Source: Nansenia antarctica
Taxonomy: Eukaryota > Chordata > Actinopteri > Argentiniformes > Microstomatidae
NCBI GenBank assembly: GCA_963989245.1
Contig: OZ022342.1
Coordinates: 45,826,802-45,890,801, forward strand
Length of the DNA: 64,000 bases
Direction of reading: 5' to 3'
The notes beneath the pieces were generated by a model. The model made no database searches. It was not told the DNA's origin and saw only the letters and a program-made list of their open reading frames with translations. Shown here in pieces: positions 1 through 11,337 of this stretch. The position numbers and the translations under genes were made by a program. Position 1 is the first letter of the stretch, and each line of letters starts with the position of its first letter.

Positions 1-843
1 TGTGCTGAGGCCTCTCCTCTACTCCCTCTTTACCCACGACGGCATGTTGATGCATGGCTCCAACACCATCATCAAGTTCGCAGATAACAGCACGGTGGTA
101 GACCGTTACAATGACGAGTCGGCCTGACAACAACCTGGCCCTCAACACCAGGAAGACCAAAGAGATCATTGTGGTCTTCAGGAACACTCTGGGCTGTGTA
201 CACACCCCCATCTACATCAATGAGATGGAGGTGGAGCGTGTTCCCAGCTTCAAGTCCCTGAGTGTGTGGATCTCAGAGGACCTCTCTTGGACCCTCAACT
301 CCTCTTCCTTGGTCAAAAAGGTGCAGCAGCGCCTATACTTTCTGAGGAGGCTGAAGAAAGCCCAGCTGTCTTCCAGAATTCTGACCAACTTCTACCGCTG
401 CACCTTCGACAGCATCCTGACTAGCTGCATCACAGTGTGGTACGGCAACTGCACCGTGTCGGACCAGAAGGCCCCGCAACGGGTGGTGAAGACCGCCCAG
501 CGCATCATCGGCACCAAACTCCCTACCATCGAATCCCTCCAGGCAGATCGGTGTCGGCGGAGGACGGTAAGCATCATTAAGGACAAGTCGCATCCCAACC
601 ACGTCCTGTTTGATCCCCTACCATCGAAAAGACTGAAGACGTATAGGATCCCCAGGTCCCATACCAGCAGGCTCCAGAACAGCTTCTTCCACACAGCTGT
701 CACTCTGATAAACAACCCCCCCCCAGTATCTGTTTACCCCCCCCCCCCTCCACTCACTGTGGACACTCAATTTAGCCTTTGCACTACTGCTGTTGCACAT
801 ACCATAATTTGCACATACCTAATTTTTCATAGTAGTATCTAAC
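1..843 (+). pseudogene. Non-LTR retrotransposon reverse transcriptase, C-terminal fragment
   Basis: This is the 3' part of a LINE ORF2. The first 125 bases, in one frame, read as RT block 5, with FADN where active elements have (F/Y)ADD. From base 111 the frame shifts and runs to 842. It contains the thumb and tail typical of teleost L2/CR1/Rex1-group LINEs: a FLGV-like motif (here FKSLSV), KKVQQRLYFLRRL, FYRCTFDSILTSCI and QRVVKTAQRIIG. The frameshift and the D-to-N change in the catalytic block show it is dead. The stretch after the stop (AT-rich, with TTTGCAC motifs) looks like a LINE 3' UTR. A related fragment lies at 34932-35842. The clade call is from memory of the family, not from a search. 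Confidence 0.8.
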
Positions 844-1131
844 CATACTCATCATCTTTAGTCACTTCTCTAAATGAAGTAGAGACTTAATCATCACAGT
901 ATACCTATATATAACACCAAGTGAATTCAACTTCTGGGATATCGATCTGTCCAGTTAGGAAGCGTAAACGATTGTTAATCAATTTCACCTGCTTAGGCGC
1001 AAATGAAAGTGACAACAGGTGGACAAGAGAGGCAACAGCAAGACAACCCCCAAAACAGAAATGGTTTTGCAGGTGGTGGACACAGACCATTTCCCTCTAA
1101 TTTTGCTAGTGCCCTTGTCACTACTGGTAGC

Positions 1132-1460
1132 ATGTCGCGGTACCTGCAGCCCATTCAGGTTGCACAGGTAGTCCAGCTCCTCCAGGATGGCACATCCATA
1201 CGTATTCTCGCAAGAAGGTTAGCTGTGTCTCCCAGCAGTCTCAAGATAGTAGAGGAGATACCAGGAGACGGGCCATTACAAAAGGAGAGCTGGACAGAGC
1301 CGTAGAAGGGCAACAACCCAGCAGCTGGACCGGTATCTGCTCCTTTATGCGAGGAGGAACAGGAGGAGCACTGCCAGGGCCCTACAAAATGACCTCCAGC
1401 GGGCTACTCGTGTGCATGTTACTGACCAAACTTCTGACTCCATGAGGGCCGACATCATCT
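1132..1460 (+). pseudogene. Tc1/mariner-type transposase, N-terminal DNA-binding fragment
   Basis: From the ATG at 1132 the translation begins MSRYLQPIQVAQVVQLLQDG and continues with an RILARRLAVSPSS helix-turn-helix, the paired-like DNA-binding domain of Tc1 transposases. After about 1250 the frame shifts. In the new frame RRATTQQLDRYLLLYARR and STARALQNDLQRAT are readable up to a TAG near 1460. The catalytic DDE half is missing. It is a relic with at least one frameshift. Nothing marks its transposon ends. Confidence 0.75.
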
Positions 1461-2190
1461 AGTGGGACTTTGGGGTTTTCTACCCCCCCCCCCCCCCTAA
1501 ACAAGAAATTGTTTATTGTGTTTATTTTCAACTGCTGCTTAAAGTTTAGACCCTATTGTTCACAAAACAAGGCCAGTGCTCCCGCGCCACAGGGAGCCTT
1601 TAGGCGTGCATGCATCAAAGTGAGAGGAGCGTATTTCGGGAAAGTCAGAGGAGCACATTTCGGGAACTTGTTGACACACAGTTGAGCTGTTGTTGAGCTT
1701 GATTCTTTCTTTTTATTTCCACCATTGCAAAGAACATGTATGATACTGAGAAGGATATGAGGAGATATTAGCTTTGATAATGATGGTCAGACGGTCAGAT
1801 GTCGAGAAGATTCATCTGACACGGAGAGCAGCCACCATGTCGCCTCTCACAAGAGTAATTATTCATGTTGTGGTAAGTAGCCGTGTAATAAGCGGGATAA
1901 TGTCGGTCATTATCGAAAAATAAGAGCCCGACAGTGCATTCGGAACCCCGAGAGGTTTCGTAAAGCACTGAAGGGATTTGACCGGCTGGCCATACTTTAT
2001 CCCTTACATAGCAGACTCCGCATTCCCCATTTACAAATGTGTTGGTTCTACTTTTAGAGTTCTCTGCATGTCGGCTAGACATATGTTTTGATTGATGTAA
2101 TATAGGCTGCTTTAGTCGTAGGCTATTTAGTTAAATACAGTGTGAAGCAAATCCCGTCCTTGCCGCTGGCACTGTCCATGGTGCTAAAAG
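1461..2190. other. Gene-free stretch
   Basis: A short poly-C run (about 1485-1497) is followed by AT-rich DNA. No ORF with recognisable content and no clear repeat boundary was seen. Confidence 0.5.
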
Positions 2191-2194
2191 TAAG

Positions 2195-2630
2195 AATGTA
2201 CATGCCAGCATAAACCGTCGACTTGGTACATGCCGGCATGTCCCGGGTCAACGGTTTATGCTGGCATGTCCCGGGAAATGCCGACATAAACCGTTTGCCC
2301 ACATAGTATATATGTTACGGTACATGTGGGAACACGGTACATGTGGGAAAACTAGGGTTAGGGTTAGGTGCTACGTCGATTTGGTACATGCTGACATGTC
2401 TAACCCTAACCCTAATCCTATCCCTAACCCTAACCTTAACCCTAGTTTTCCCACATGTACCGTGTTCCCACATGTACCATAATATGTTACATGTGGGAAC
2501 ACGGTACATGTGGGAAAACTAGGGTTAGGGTTAGGTGCTACATCGATTTGGTACATGATGGCATGTCTAACCCTAATCCTATCCCTAACCTTAGCACCTA
2601 ACCCTAGTTTTCCCACATGTACCGTTACAT
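2195..2630. repeat. Palindromic telomere-like repeat cluster
   Basis: Runs of GGGTTA appear on one strand and CCCTAA on the other, inside longer inverted repeats. The module GGTACATGTGGGAAAACTAG followed by GGGTTAGGG occurs at about 2330 and 2500, and its reverse complement at about 2435-2480 and 2600-2627. This gives two adjacent foldbacks (about 2319-2478 and 2485-2627). Further small inverted motifs (GGTACATGCCGGCATG) lie at 2195-2290. It could be the end region of an unknown transposon or an interstitial telomere-like satellite. Confidence 0.7.
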
Positions 2631-2639
2631 ATATATCAT

Positions 2640-2925
2640 ACCATAACTGAGTATAGCTTAGTGTCCATCTCTTGTATATACCTATGTACGTATATACTAC
2701 CTACTGTACTCATAATTTTATTACTGTACATATCCTACATTTATCATTTCATAACTGCATAGCTAACTGTACATATTTTATTTCATTATTGTACATACAC
2801 TATACTTATTTCTTAACTGTACATATCCTTTGCTATCTACACTACATCACAATTTGCACTTCTGGTTAGATGCTTAACTGCATTTCGTTGTCTGGTACTC
2901 TGCAATTACAATAACATTTACATAA
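2640..2925 (+). mobile_element. LINE 3' UTR/tail-like sequence
   Basis: AT-rich sequence with repeated CTGTACATA blocks ends in GGTTAGATGCTTAACTGCATTTCGTTGTCTGGTAC. That ending is characteristic of the 3' UTR of teleost L2/Rex-type LINEs, which normally continues into an AATAAA-containing tail. It may be the displaced 3' end of the element at 1-843, split by later insertions. That link is inference. Confidence 0.5.
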
Positions 2926-3835
2926 AATGTACATCGTAAACCGTGCATAAAATATAATCTTCGAGGAAGTTAATGCTTCTAGGTCACTCAACACCTCATG
3001 CTCATATTGGAACTGTTGCAGCATTTTATCAGAATCACTTTTATTACATCTTACTGTACAAGTACACAAGAGTCAAATACTTTGGCTTTTTTTACAGATC
3101 ATTTTACACCCTCGGCTACAGACAGGAAGCGGAATCTGCCGACTGTTCCAGGCAGGCAGAGAACCTCCACAGCAGAACTTGCATTTCTTGTTTTCAAACA
3201 AGTTGGAGCTTCCTACCACATGTTGTAGCACATTCTCCACCTGTAAAAAACAATTACAAGTGTCGTATTAACACATCAAGTAAATAACGAATGAATGTAT
3301 GCCTTAGCATGAAGGCAATTCCAGCCAGTCTCAATATTAGCACAAGAACAGATCCTACAAGCACTCAGCCACCTGTTCTGATTCTTAAAGGAGCACTTCT
3401 ATTCATGTGTCCCCATATGGCCATCTGTTGGTGCCATCAATCACTCCAAGTACCCACTGTTCTAGGCATTCAGAGTAAGACAGCACTTTCAGTCTCTGCC
3501 CCTTATGACACAGGCTCGACACTTACAGTCGGACTGCAACGCCTCAAGGGGCAGATTGGGAGAACAGGTCTGATGAGACTCATCGTGAATCTTGTCTCTG
3601 CATGCCTTCTTCGGCTATAAACTACAGTCAGTTCGCACCTCCTGGATCAACTCCTGATCTGGACAGAAACACAGGTCAATTCAGGGCTTAAAGAGTCGGG
3701 AAAGAAATCTCAAAATGAGCAACCAAAATGTAAAACGTTCACTACTAGTACTGGTCAACGGCGGTTCAGGTTAGACTCATCGCCTGGTCTTAACATGAGG
3801 ATTAACACCTGCCCTCAGGACACCTGGGTCTATCT
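2926..3835. other. Gene-free stretch
   Basis: Short ORFs on the plus strand (2973-3287, 3291-3620) have no recognisable domain. 2973-3095 resembles the reverse complement of a LINE tail. No splice or promoter pattern was convincing. Confidence 0.4.
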
Positions 3836-6315
3836 GGCCCAGTAAGGGCCGGTCCTAGGCGAACTAGGTGGTCGCCTAGGGCGCCAAATGCCAAAAAACC
3901 CCAACATTTAAATTATGTTATGGCTCTATGAATTTCATGTCTCGATGAAAATATGTGACACAGTAGCGTATTTGGAGTTACCTGGCGCAAAACAGAAATA
4001 CGTCAAATCAGTCTTCAAACTATTTCTGACCTAAAAGTCAGATTTTCGGTTTTTTATCTAACATTCAATTTGAAGCTTTGAAGTACCCACTCGTTATTTT
4101 TCCCAACAGTTTTACATTCATTAAATAAGTATAATCTATCAAAAAATAGGCTTGTTTCTCATGCTTTTTCCGACGCGCTTGGGGGGTGGCTGAAATAACA
4201 TGTATGCTTTCACTTGGGTGTGATTGGCTGTTAATCTCGCTCAAGGGGGAGGGACACAAAGGGCGCGTCTTTCAATGTTTTCATTGAGAATGTATTTCGA
4301 GTTTGTACATCGATGAACACTGCTTAGCTCAATGAATTGTTCAGTAATGACTGAAGGCACAAAGAAAGTCCCCAAGAAACGAACCTTTACTAGGGCAACA
4401 TACGGATTTCACGGGACCAACATACCACAACACTTTCTGCTTTTGGGTAAGTAGCCAACACTCCTTTGTTTGTTTGTGTTGGGTTAGCCGCGTTAGCTAG
4501 CGAACATTAGCGAGTATGTTCTGTGTCATCGTATTGCCTTTTTAAAGACTTTCTAAAACAATCGCATAGCACATGCTGTTCTTATAAGTTGTGTTGTTGC
4601 TACTGTGTACAGTTAGTTAACTGTTTTTCTTTTGTTACTTGGGTTGGGCTAGCCATGTTATGTGTGGTATTGCATAAGACTTTCTAAAACAATCGCATAG
4701 CACATTATGCTGTTCTTATAAGTTGTGTTGTTGATACCGTGTACAGCTAGCTAACTGTGTTCAATTATTTATTTTTTTACTGTTCAGAACAACTTCATGC
4801 TGTGGTACTGTGCCTGGCCTTGCCCTCAACCTCCTGATTGCCTGAGTTACCAGCACTTCAGGTAATTCATTATCATGTATGAACTTTCATTTAGGGTATG
4901 GCGGTAATATTATTTCATTTACTGTGGGCAATAATTCAATGTATTGTCGTCCGTCTGTTTCAGCTTTGATGGTAAGGAACCTGGCGTAGTTATGGCTGAA
5001 AATCACTGATGTCAAGCCCCCCGGAGGTGATCTTCATGCGCAAGGCCCACTCGGACTTGACATGGCCAGACAGAAGTATCTTTTTGATCAGAGAATTCTG
5101 TTCAGATGAGGCAAAAGACACCACATGCCCACCAGACTCCACAGCACCTCAGAAAACTGTATTACTTATGATTACTTACTTTACTTATTTACTTATTATT
5201 GTGATTATGTACCTTGCTGCAATGCTAATGTTGAAAACATTAGGACACAGGAATTGCACACTACCTGACTACTTGAGAAATACCTGAACACTTTCATTTT
5301 CATCTTGTTGAACTTTGCACAGCATGTTACACTATTGATTGCACTTTAATTCTGCTGTAGTGCGACTACCATCACTTATCACTTCATTACTTACTTTACT
5401 CATTTACTTGTGATTATTGTGATTATGTACCTTGCTGCAAAGCTAATGTTGAAGAACCACAGCCAAAGATTTGTATTATTGTGTACTGTAAAATAAATTC
5501 AGATTCAAGACTTTTTTGTATCATTAAAAGAATAATAGTTACAACAACCATAAAGCCTCCATAATGATACGCTGGCTAATTAGCTTCGGTAATACCTTGC
5601 TAGGTAATAATGTTAGCTATAGCTATCTGACCCAGTGACTAACACTGACAGATATTGACAGCTGACAGTCAATCTAGAGGGGGAGTGGTTAACCAGACAT
5701 TGTTACCGCCCATTACCTGGCTATGTGAAGGTGAGAAAAAACAAAATCTTTGAAGGTTTTCTCAGCATTGTGATTTCAGGGTTAGCAACTTTCAAATACT
5801 CATGTCGTCTTCAATTTGTTTCCGATTTCAATGTATGATGCATCATTTGAAAGCTTACAATCTGTAGTTTAAGCACATGTAAAAAACTGAAAAATGATTT
5901 TGCCCCCAGGTAGCTCTTTTCATTGTCTTCTGTCACATATGTCTCAGCCTACTGTCTCTATTACACTTCGCGATTAGTCACACTAGCCTCTTGTTTTCTA
6001 TTAGCTTGTCCCTGCTGCTCACAACAAACAAATGACCTTGCTACTAATGTATGATATTAATTTAGATGGTTTTAGCCAACTTGATGCTAGCTAATTCACT
6101 TCAGCTAGCTATGGTGGTCATCTGGTCGATCAACATCAACTCTCTACTCTGCAGGCTAAAGTTATACCACCACCTGCTTGCTTGCTTTTGGGGGATTTAG
6201 AGATTAGGCTTAGTTTTCCTGCTTTTTGATGATGGTTCTGTTTATGAGTCCTACTCTGCAGCTAGCTAAATGTTTTAGCTTGTAATAGGCTAATATCTAC
6301 TCTATAACTGTCCAG

Positions 6316-6393
6316 ATGCACTGAGGAAATACTTACAGAAGCCCCCAGACCCAGGTTCTGGAGAAGGGACATCTGATCTCCCATCTACACCAT
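6316..6393 (+). pseudogene. Coding-like exon inside the hAT-like element
   Basis: The acceptor AACTGTCCAG precedes 6316 and the donor GTAAGT follows 6393. Between them is an open frame reading ALRKYLQKPPDPGSGEG. The exon starts needing two bases and ends with one left over, which joins in frame to the exon at 6717 (acceptor TGCCTGCAG). The joined product resembles the low-complexity N-terminus of ZMYM1-like hAT proteins. That comparison is from memory and weak. Confidence 0.45.
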
Positions 6394-6744
6394 GTAAGTT
6401 CAGCCAATTATTTGTTGTCATTATTATTATTGTTATTATTATTGTTGAATGTTACAGTTAGACCTTGTTACTAATTAAATGCAGGCATTAGTCAAATCAA
6501 ATAAAGTTTATTTGTACAGTGCTACTTTATATGTAGTAGAATGACACAAAGGACTTAATGCAGTGGTGTAACAGTATGGATGTGCTACTAATAAATACAT
6601 CTTATTTATTCATATTTATTCACTTGGTAACACTTTACTTGAATCCTCCATCATAAGGTCTTCATAACAGTGTCATAAAGTTGACATTAGAGGTGTATGT
6701 TTGGATTTGCCTGCAGGTGAAGGAACCACAAGCACAACACTACA

Positions 6745-7275
6745 GCCTGCAGACACCCCATCAACCTCAACAAGCACAACTCTACACCCTGCAGACACCC
6801 CATCAACCTCAACAAGCACAACTCTACACCCTGCAGACACCCCATCAACCTCAACAAGCACAACTCTACACCCTGCAGACACCCCATCAACCTCAGCAAG
6901 CACAACTCTACACCCTGCAGACACCCCATCAACCTCAACAAGCACAACTCTACACCCTGCAGACACCCCATCAACCTCAGCAAGCACAACTCTACACCCT
7001 GCAGACACCCCATCAACCTCAACAAGCACAACTCTACACCCTGCAGACACCCCATCAACCTCAGCAAGCACAACTCTACACCCTGCAGATATCCCATCAA
7101 CCTCAGCAAGCACAACTCTACACCCTGCAGACATCCCATCAACCTCAGCAAGCACAACTCTACACCCTGCAGACACCCCATCAACCTCAACAAGCACAAC
7201 TCTACACCCTGCAGACACCCCATCAACCTCAACAAGCACAACTCTACACCCTGCAGACATCCCATCAACCTCAAC
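6745..7275 (+). repeat. 42-bp minisatellite, about 12.6 copies, coding-like
   Basis: A 42-bp unit (contains CATCAACCTCAACAAGCAC) is repeated with few differences: A/G at the AACAAGC or AGCAAGC position, C/T in the GACA(C/T)CCC part. As 42 is a multiple of three, the array stays open in several frames on both strands. In the frame that continues from the exon at 6316-6393, each unit encodes a 14-residue Ser/Thr/Pro-rich repeat (TPSTSTSTTLHPAD). It begins inside the exon starting at 6717 and ends near 7275. Confidence 0.9.
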
Positions 7276-7460
7276 AACAAATCATATTTTTGTCTTGAAA
7301 CCATTGTTGTCGATATTTTTACTGTTGAATGTGTGGGTGGTGATGAGGCAGTACTGGTGGCTTAATGTGGTGGTGGTGGCGCCCCTAACATTTTGGGTGA
7401 GGGGGGGGGCATCAAATCATACTCTCGCCTAGGGCACCTAAATGCCTAGGACTGGCCCTG

Positions 7461-8527
7461 GGCCCGGTTTGCGCTCATGGCACTGGACTGAATTAATGGC
7501 ACCAGTTTCTTACCATTATGTGCAGCATTCAGCAGTAGGAGGCATTCTGTCCTTCCACACTTGCCTTCATATAACACCCCCTTGGGAAAATACCTGGTAG
7601 GCCCAAATCATGAGTCAGTGAAGCCAGCTGTACTTACACACAAGTAAAACATGTTCTTTTTGCATAATGTTCATTATTTGAGCAGATGCACTCACCTTGT
7701 TCAATCACGGTGGTATCCATTTTCCTCCTTGAAGCGCACAACTTCCAGGGACCATCTACACATACATCCACGTCAGGTGGTTACAAAGACATGCAGGAGG
7801 ACACCGCATTAGTACCAGCTTGCCCACATGCACGTCATAGCATCGATAGTACATGTTGAGCCACAAGTCTTTTCAGAGCGCCCATGGTAAGAGGGCACCT
7901 AGGTGACACATGACCCTGTCCTCTCCGCCATCTAATGACACAGACAATCGCGCTGCAACGTCTCTAGTGGCAGGTTCACTCAAACTCTGTCAAGGAATAA
8001 CAGATGAAGTATAGTATTCATTCAATATATATATTTTTAAATCCTTAAGCCCCACCCAAAAATGTATATATATATATATTGGGAGAAAAAAAAATACACA
8101 CCATGTCATGGGCAAACATGTCCCTGCTTTAGTGTGGAGTACTTCCATCTTCCATACGCCACGGCTGCTTGACCCATGCAACATGTTATAATGTTATTAT
8201 AAATAGTACAAGTACACTAGCATTCACCCTATATGGCGATAAATAGAGCCAAATGCATTGACGAAAATACCGGTGTGCATGTGTGATACAAAGACATACG
8301 CGAAATGTCAAAAACACGCAGTTTCAATGTTTCCCACCTTCAACTCCAACGTCGAATGTCCATACAGACTACGACAATTAAGCGGTCACACACCTCGTCG
8401 TGTCTCACCGAGAATCGACAACAGACGAAAGGGGTGGTATTTATAGGGGATCAACTACGGAAACTTTTTGGGACAATTGTAATTTATGGCAAGCAAGCAG
8501 TTATGCACCTTACGAGCTAAATATAAA
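7461..8527. other. Gene-free stretch; first half belongs to the tandem duplication
   Basis: 7257-7783 is repeated almost unchanged at 12720-13243. On the minus strand near 7690-7740 there is a short ATG followed by a strong GTGAGT donor, but no partner exon could be named. 8030-8080 is an AT-rich dinucleotide patch. No gene was recognised. Confidence 0.5.
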
Positions 8528-9713
8528 GGTCTTTGCACACCAATGCGTGCGTTTTCGCATGCGTATTTTTTAACCCGTCATCCGAAAAAAACGTTACGCA
8601 CCGAGACCTTGCACACCGGTCCGTTGCGGAGTCCGTTGCGTTTTTTTACGTTGCGAACTTTCGCAATATGCACTCTACATTCTAAATGCTTGATTTAGCA
8701 AAAGGTACAAACAACTGAGAGCAATAGAACTAAAACCAAATGGTAGACCACATCAGTAGAATGTATTATCAGTAGAAAAGTACAATAAATCTTTATTTCT
8801 TTTAACAAAGCGTGGTGTGCATCTCCTGCAGTGTGATATGTAATCATACCATGTGTAGACTCTCCGCTCAGGGTTGCCAAGGTCTTTGCACACCAATGCG
8901 TGCGTTTACGCACGCGTATTTTTTAATCCTTCATCCGAAAAAAACGTTACGCACCGAGACCTTGCACACCGGTCCGTTGCGGAGTCCGTTGCGTTTTTTT
9001 ACGTTGCGAACTTTTTTTGAAGAGGACAAGCGCGTCTTCAACCTCCGCCTGTCAAGAGCGCCGCATCTCAGAAAATGCATTCGGCATTCAATCAGGGACG
9101 CGGGAAGGGGGGTGCATACCCAGGGTTTCGCAGACAGCAGAAGTAGAATAGAATAGTAGAATAGAAAAAGAAACAGCTATATATAGCCAGCCTATACCTA
9201 ACCATGCTGAATGATGTATGATGCACTGACAGTCTGTGACAGTGTGTGAACCTGCCCGGACCCTGCCCTTCTGCCTGAGTTTGAGTAGGATGCTGCCCAA
9301 ATAAATGTTATTGTTTAGTGATGCTGCCCAACTGAATGTTATTGTTTAGTGCCTTACGCTTTCGTGGTATTATATTGTGTGAATTATCATCTGTATGTTG
9401 TTTTTCTTTCACTCGACTAACCGCGAGATAATACTTGAGACATGTACTTCTGTAAACATTAATCCAACTGTCCTAAAGTTCTAATTTGACGACGTGTCCC
9501 AGTCTATACCATGGCGGAGTGGTCAATAACAACTCTCAAAAGGCTTTTGACGGACGCGAAAAACGCAGAAAATCGAACCTGTTGCGTTTTTTTTTTGACG
9601 GACTAATTATTACGGATTGGTGTGCAAGCGTGGTTGACACAACATGAGTTCTAATTTATTTTTTTAACGGACGTAAAAAACGCGCGTAAAAAACGCGTTG
9701 GTGTGCAAGGGCC
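8528..9713. mobile_element. MITE-like element with terminal inverted repeats, containing a second partial copy
   Basis: The left end GGTCTTTGCACACCAATGCG (8528) is mirrored at the right by CGCGTTGGTGTGCAAGGGCC, ending at 9713. The first about 138 bases recur directly at 8881-9015, so two related elements are nested or tandem here. Poly-T/poly-A runs and CG-rich TIR-like motifs (GTTGCGTTTTTTTACG) are internal. No transposase is present. The superfamily is uncertain. The element lies wholly in the 2.35-kb block (7784-10131) that is absent from the second unit of the tandem duplication. Confidence 0.6.
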
Positions 9714-11337
9714 TTTAATACGGCTGTGTTGCGTTCTTGCACTCTATACGGTTTTCAAAGTTTTTGTGAACAGGTCACACCAAAGGGCAAAATCTCAAGG
9801 CACACCTGTATTCATATCCGTGCAAAATATCTTCTATAACACGTGTTCCCTCGTCTCTAACCGTTTTTTTTTTATTTACCAGTGCCAAATACGTTTGTAA
9901 AATTGCATCAAAGCAGAAACATAACCCTAACCCATTGAGTTGAAAAAAAACATTAAAATTAAAAACAACTACAATTGTAAAGAAAAAATAGATGCATTGA
10001 GAATGAAAACTCCTGCAAAAAAGTGAACAACCCTAGTATCAACGCAGTTAACATTGAAATGATACAATGATCTGAGAAGAGCGAATGCACATCAGTCTCA
10101 CTCCAAATAAAATCAACGGAACAATATAGCACCAAAAAGTTTCACTAAATCATCTCACAAGAAAGCGATCAATTCTCCCCCCCCCCCCCCCCCCCTCAGA
10201 TTTCTCTTTTTTAACGTCGGTTGTTCACACTCAGTCTCTCAGTCAGGGTCTTTGATGTGTCTCTAGTAATTCCGTCAAGATAGTGAAAATACCACCGCGC
10301 ATCCGTGATCAGACATTGCTGAGGTGCTGGAACTGAAGAGTATCAATAGAGTGTAAAACAGCATCCGCACAATCAAACACTGCGCAAAACCCGTCATTTA
10401 TTGCGAGCTTTCGGTCTTAAACGTCACGCATAAAGCAGATAAGTGGTATAAAGGATGCAAACAACATCACTTGATTGGCCAATGCACAACACCTGTGTCA
10501 AAAATGTCACCTAGGGGCTAGGCATCAAGGGAATTGTAGTCTTAGATTTAGAGATGAAACAACGTTTCCTATAAAGGGGTTATTGTTTATTAAAATAAAT
10601 AACCTCTTGCATAGTTGTGTATTGAAATGTATGATTGTCACAAAATCCCACGGCACACCTGGACTTGCCTCGCGCCACACCGTTTGACCATACCAAGTAT
10701 AAGGTATGCTCCAGATAAAGTGTAAGAACGCATTTTTGTAACAAAGCAGGCTAAAGAGCACTAAGAATTTGAGCTATTTTTCATACAGCCCTTTAGCACT
10801 TGAAGGAAATGCAAGACCTGACAAAATCACCCCACACAAATCAAGAGACAGAACGTTTACTTGACAGTTAATTAAATAATAACAGCCACTTGACCAGATA
10901 CATTTCACTGCATAACACCATGGCATTGTATACAAACAAGTATAGAAGGTTTGCATTTACTGAATTGTGAATAATGGCAACCATATCCGGAATGATGATG
11001 TGAAAAACCACAGAATAACACATGAACATTTCCATTTACCCAATGCGTGATCTAACCAAATGCGCAGGTAAATATGTACAGTCAGTCACTCAGACATAGT
11101 GCTTAGAGTACAACAGTGGAGTAGCTTCCCTCCTCACCACCTCACATTCATCTGCACTGATCAACCAAACGCAGGACAGGTGAAAGCAGTATGCCAGAGA
11201 CGGTTGGCATGATTCACCCAATCAGTTCTCTCACATCGACGCAAATAAAGAGAGGAGGAGGAGGGAAGGAAGTCACTTCGTATTCGTAAAAAAAGCGCCG
11301 TTGAGAGTCTTTTCTTGACAGTCCTCTTCTACCCCTC
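9714..11337. other. Gene-free 3' flank of the MRPS2 partial copy
   Basis: Contains a poly-C run (10177-10195) and, at about 10262-10440, a stretch related to the inside of the Harbinger-like element at 27866-28956 and to 36300-36462. From 10132 onward it is duplicated at 13244-14464. A minus-strand AATAAA near 10584 could be the polyadenylation signal of the MRPS2 copy. No other gene was seen. Confidence 0.5.

Larger units (their letters stand above)
3844..7460 (+). mobile_element. hAT-like DNA transposon, non-autonomous or decayed
   Basis: Terminal inverted repeats face each other: AAGGGCCGGTCCTAGGC at 3844, and at 7444-7460 the reverse complement of CAGGGCCAGTCCTAGGC. A second inverted block (GCCTAGGGCGCC / CTAGGGCACC) follows. 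The flanks are an 8-bp direct repeat with one mismatch, GGCCCAGT (3836-3843) and GGCCCGGT (7461-7468), the target-duplication size of hAT elements. Inside are coding-like exons with good splice sites (ATG near 4348, donor near 4448; 6316-6393; 6717-7299), but the transposase catalytic core is absent. The last 200 bases (7257-7460) recur at 12720-12922 because of the local tandem duplication. Confidence 0.75.

Noticed and set aside
2340..2620. True chromosome end
   Set aside because: Telomere-like blocks face both ways and unique sequence continues on both sides.
6673..7432. Several 200-240 codon ORFs on both strands
   Set aside because: Shadows of the 42-bp VNTR. Only the frame joined to 6316-6393 has splice support.
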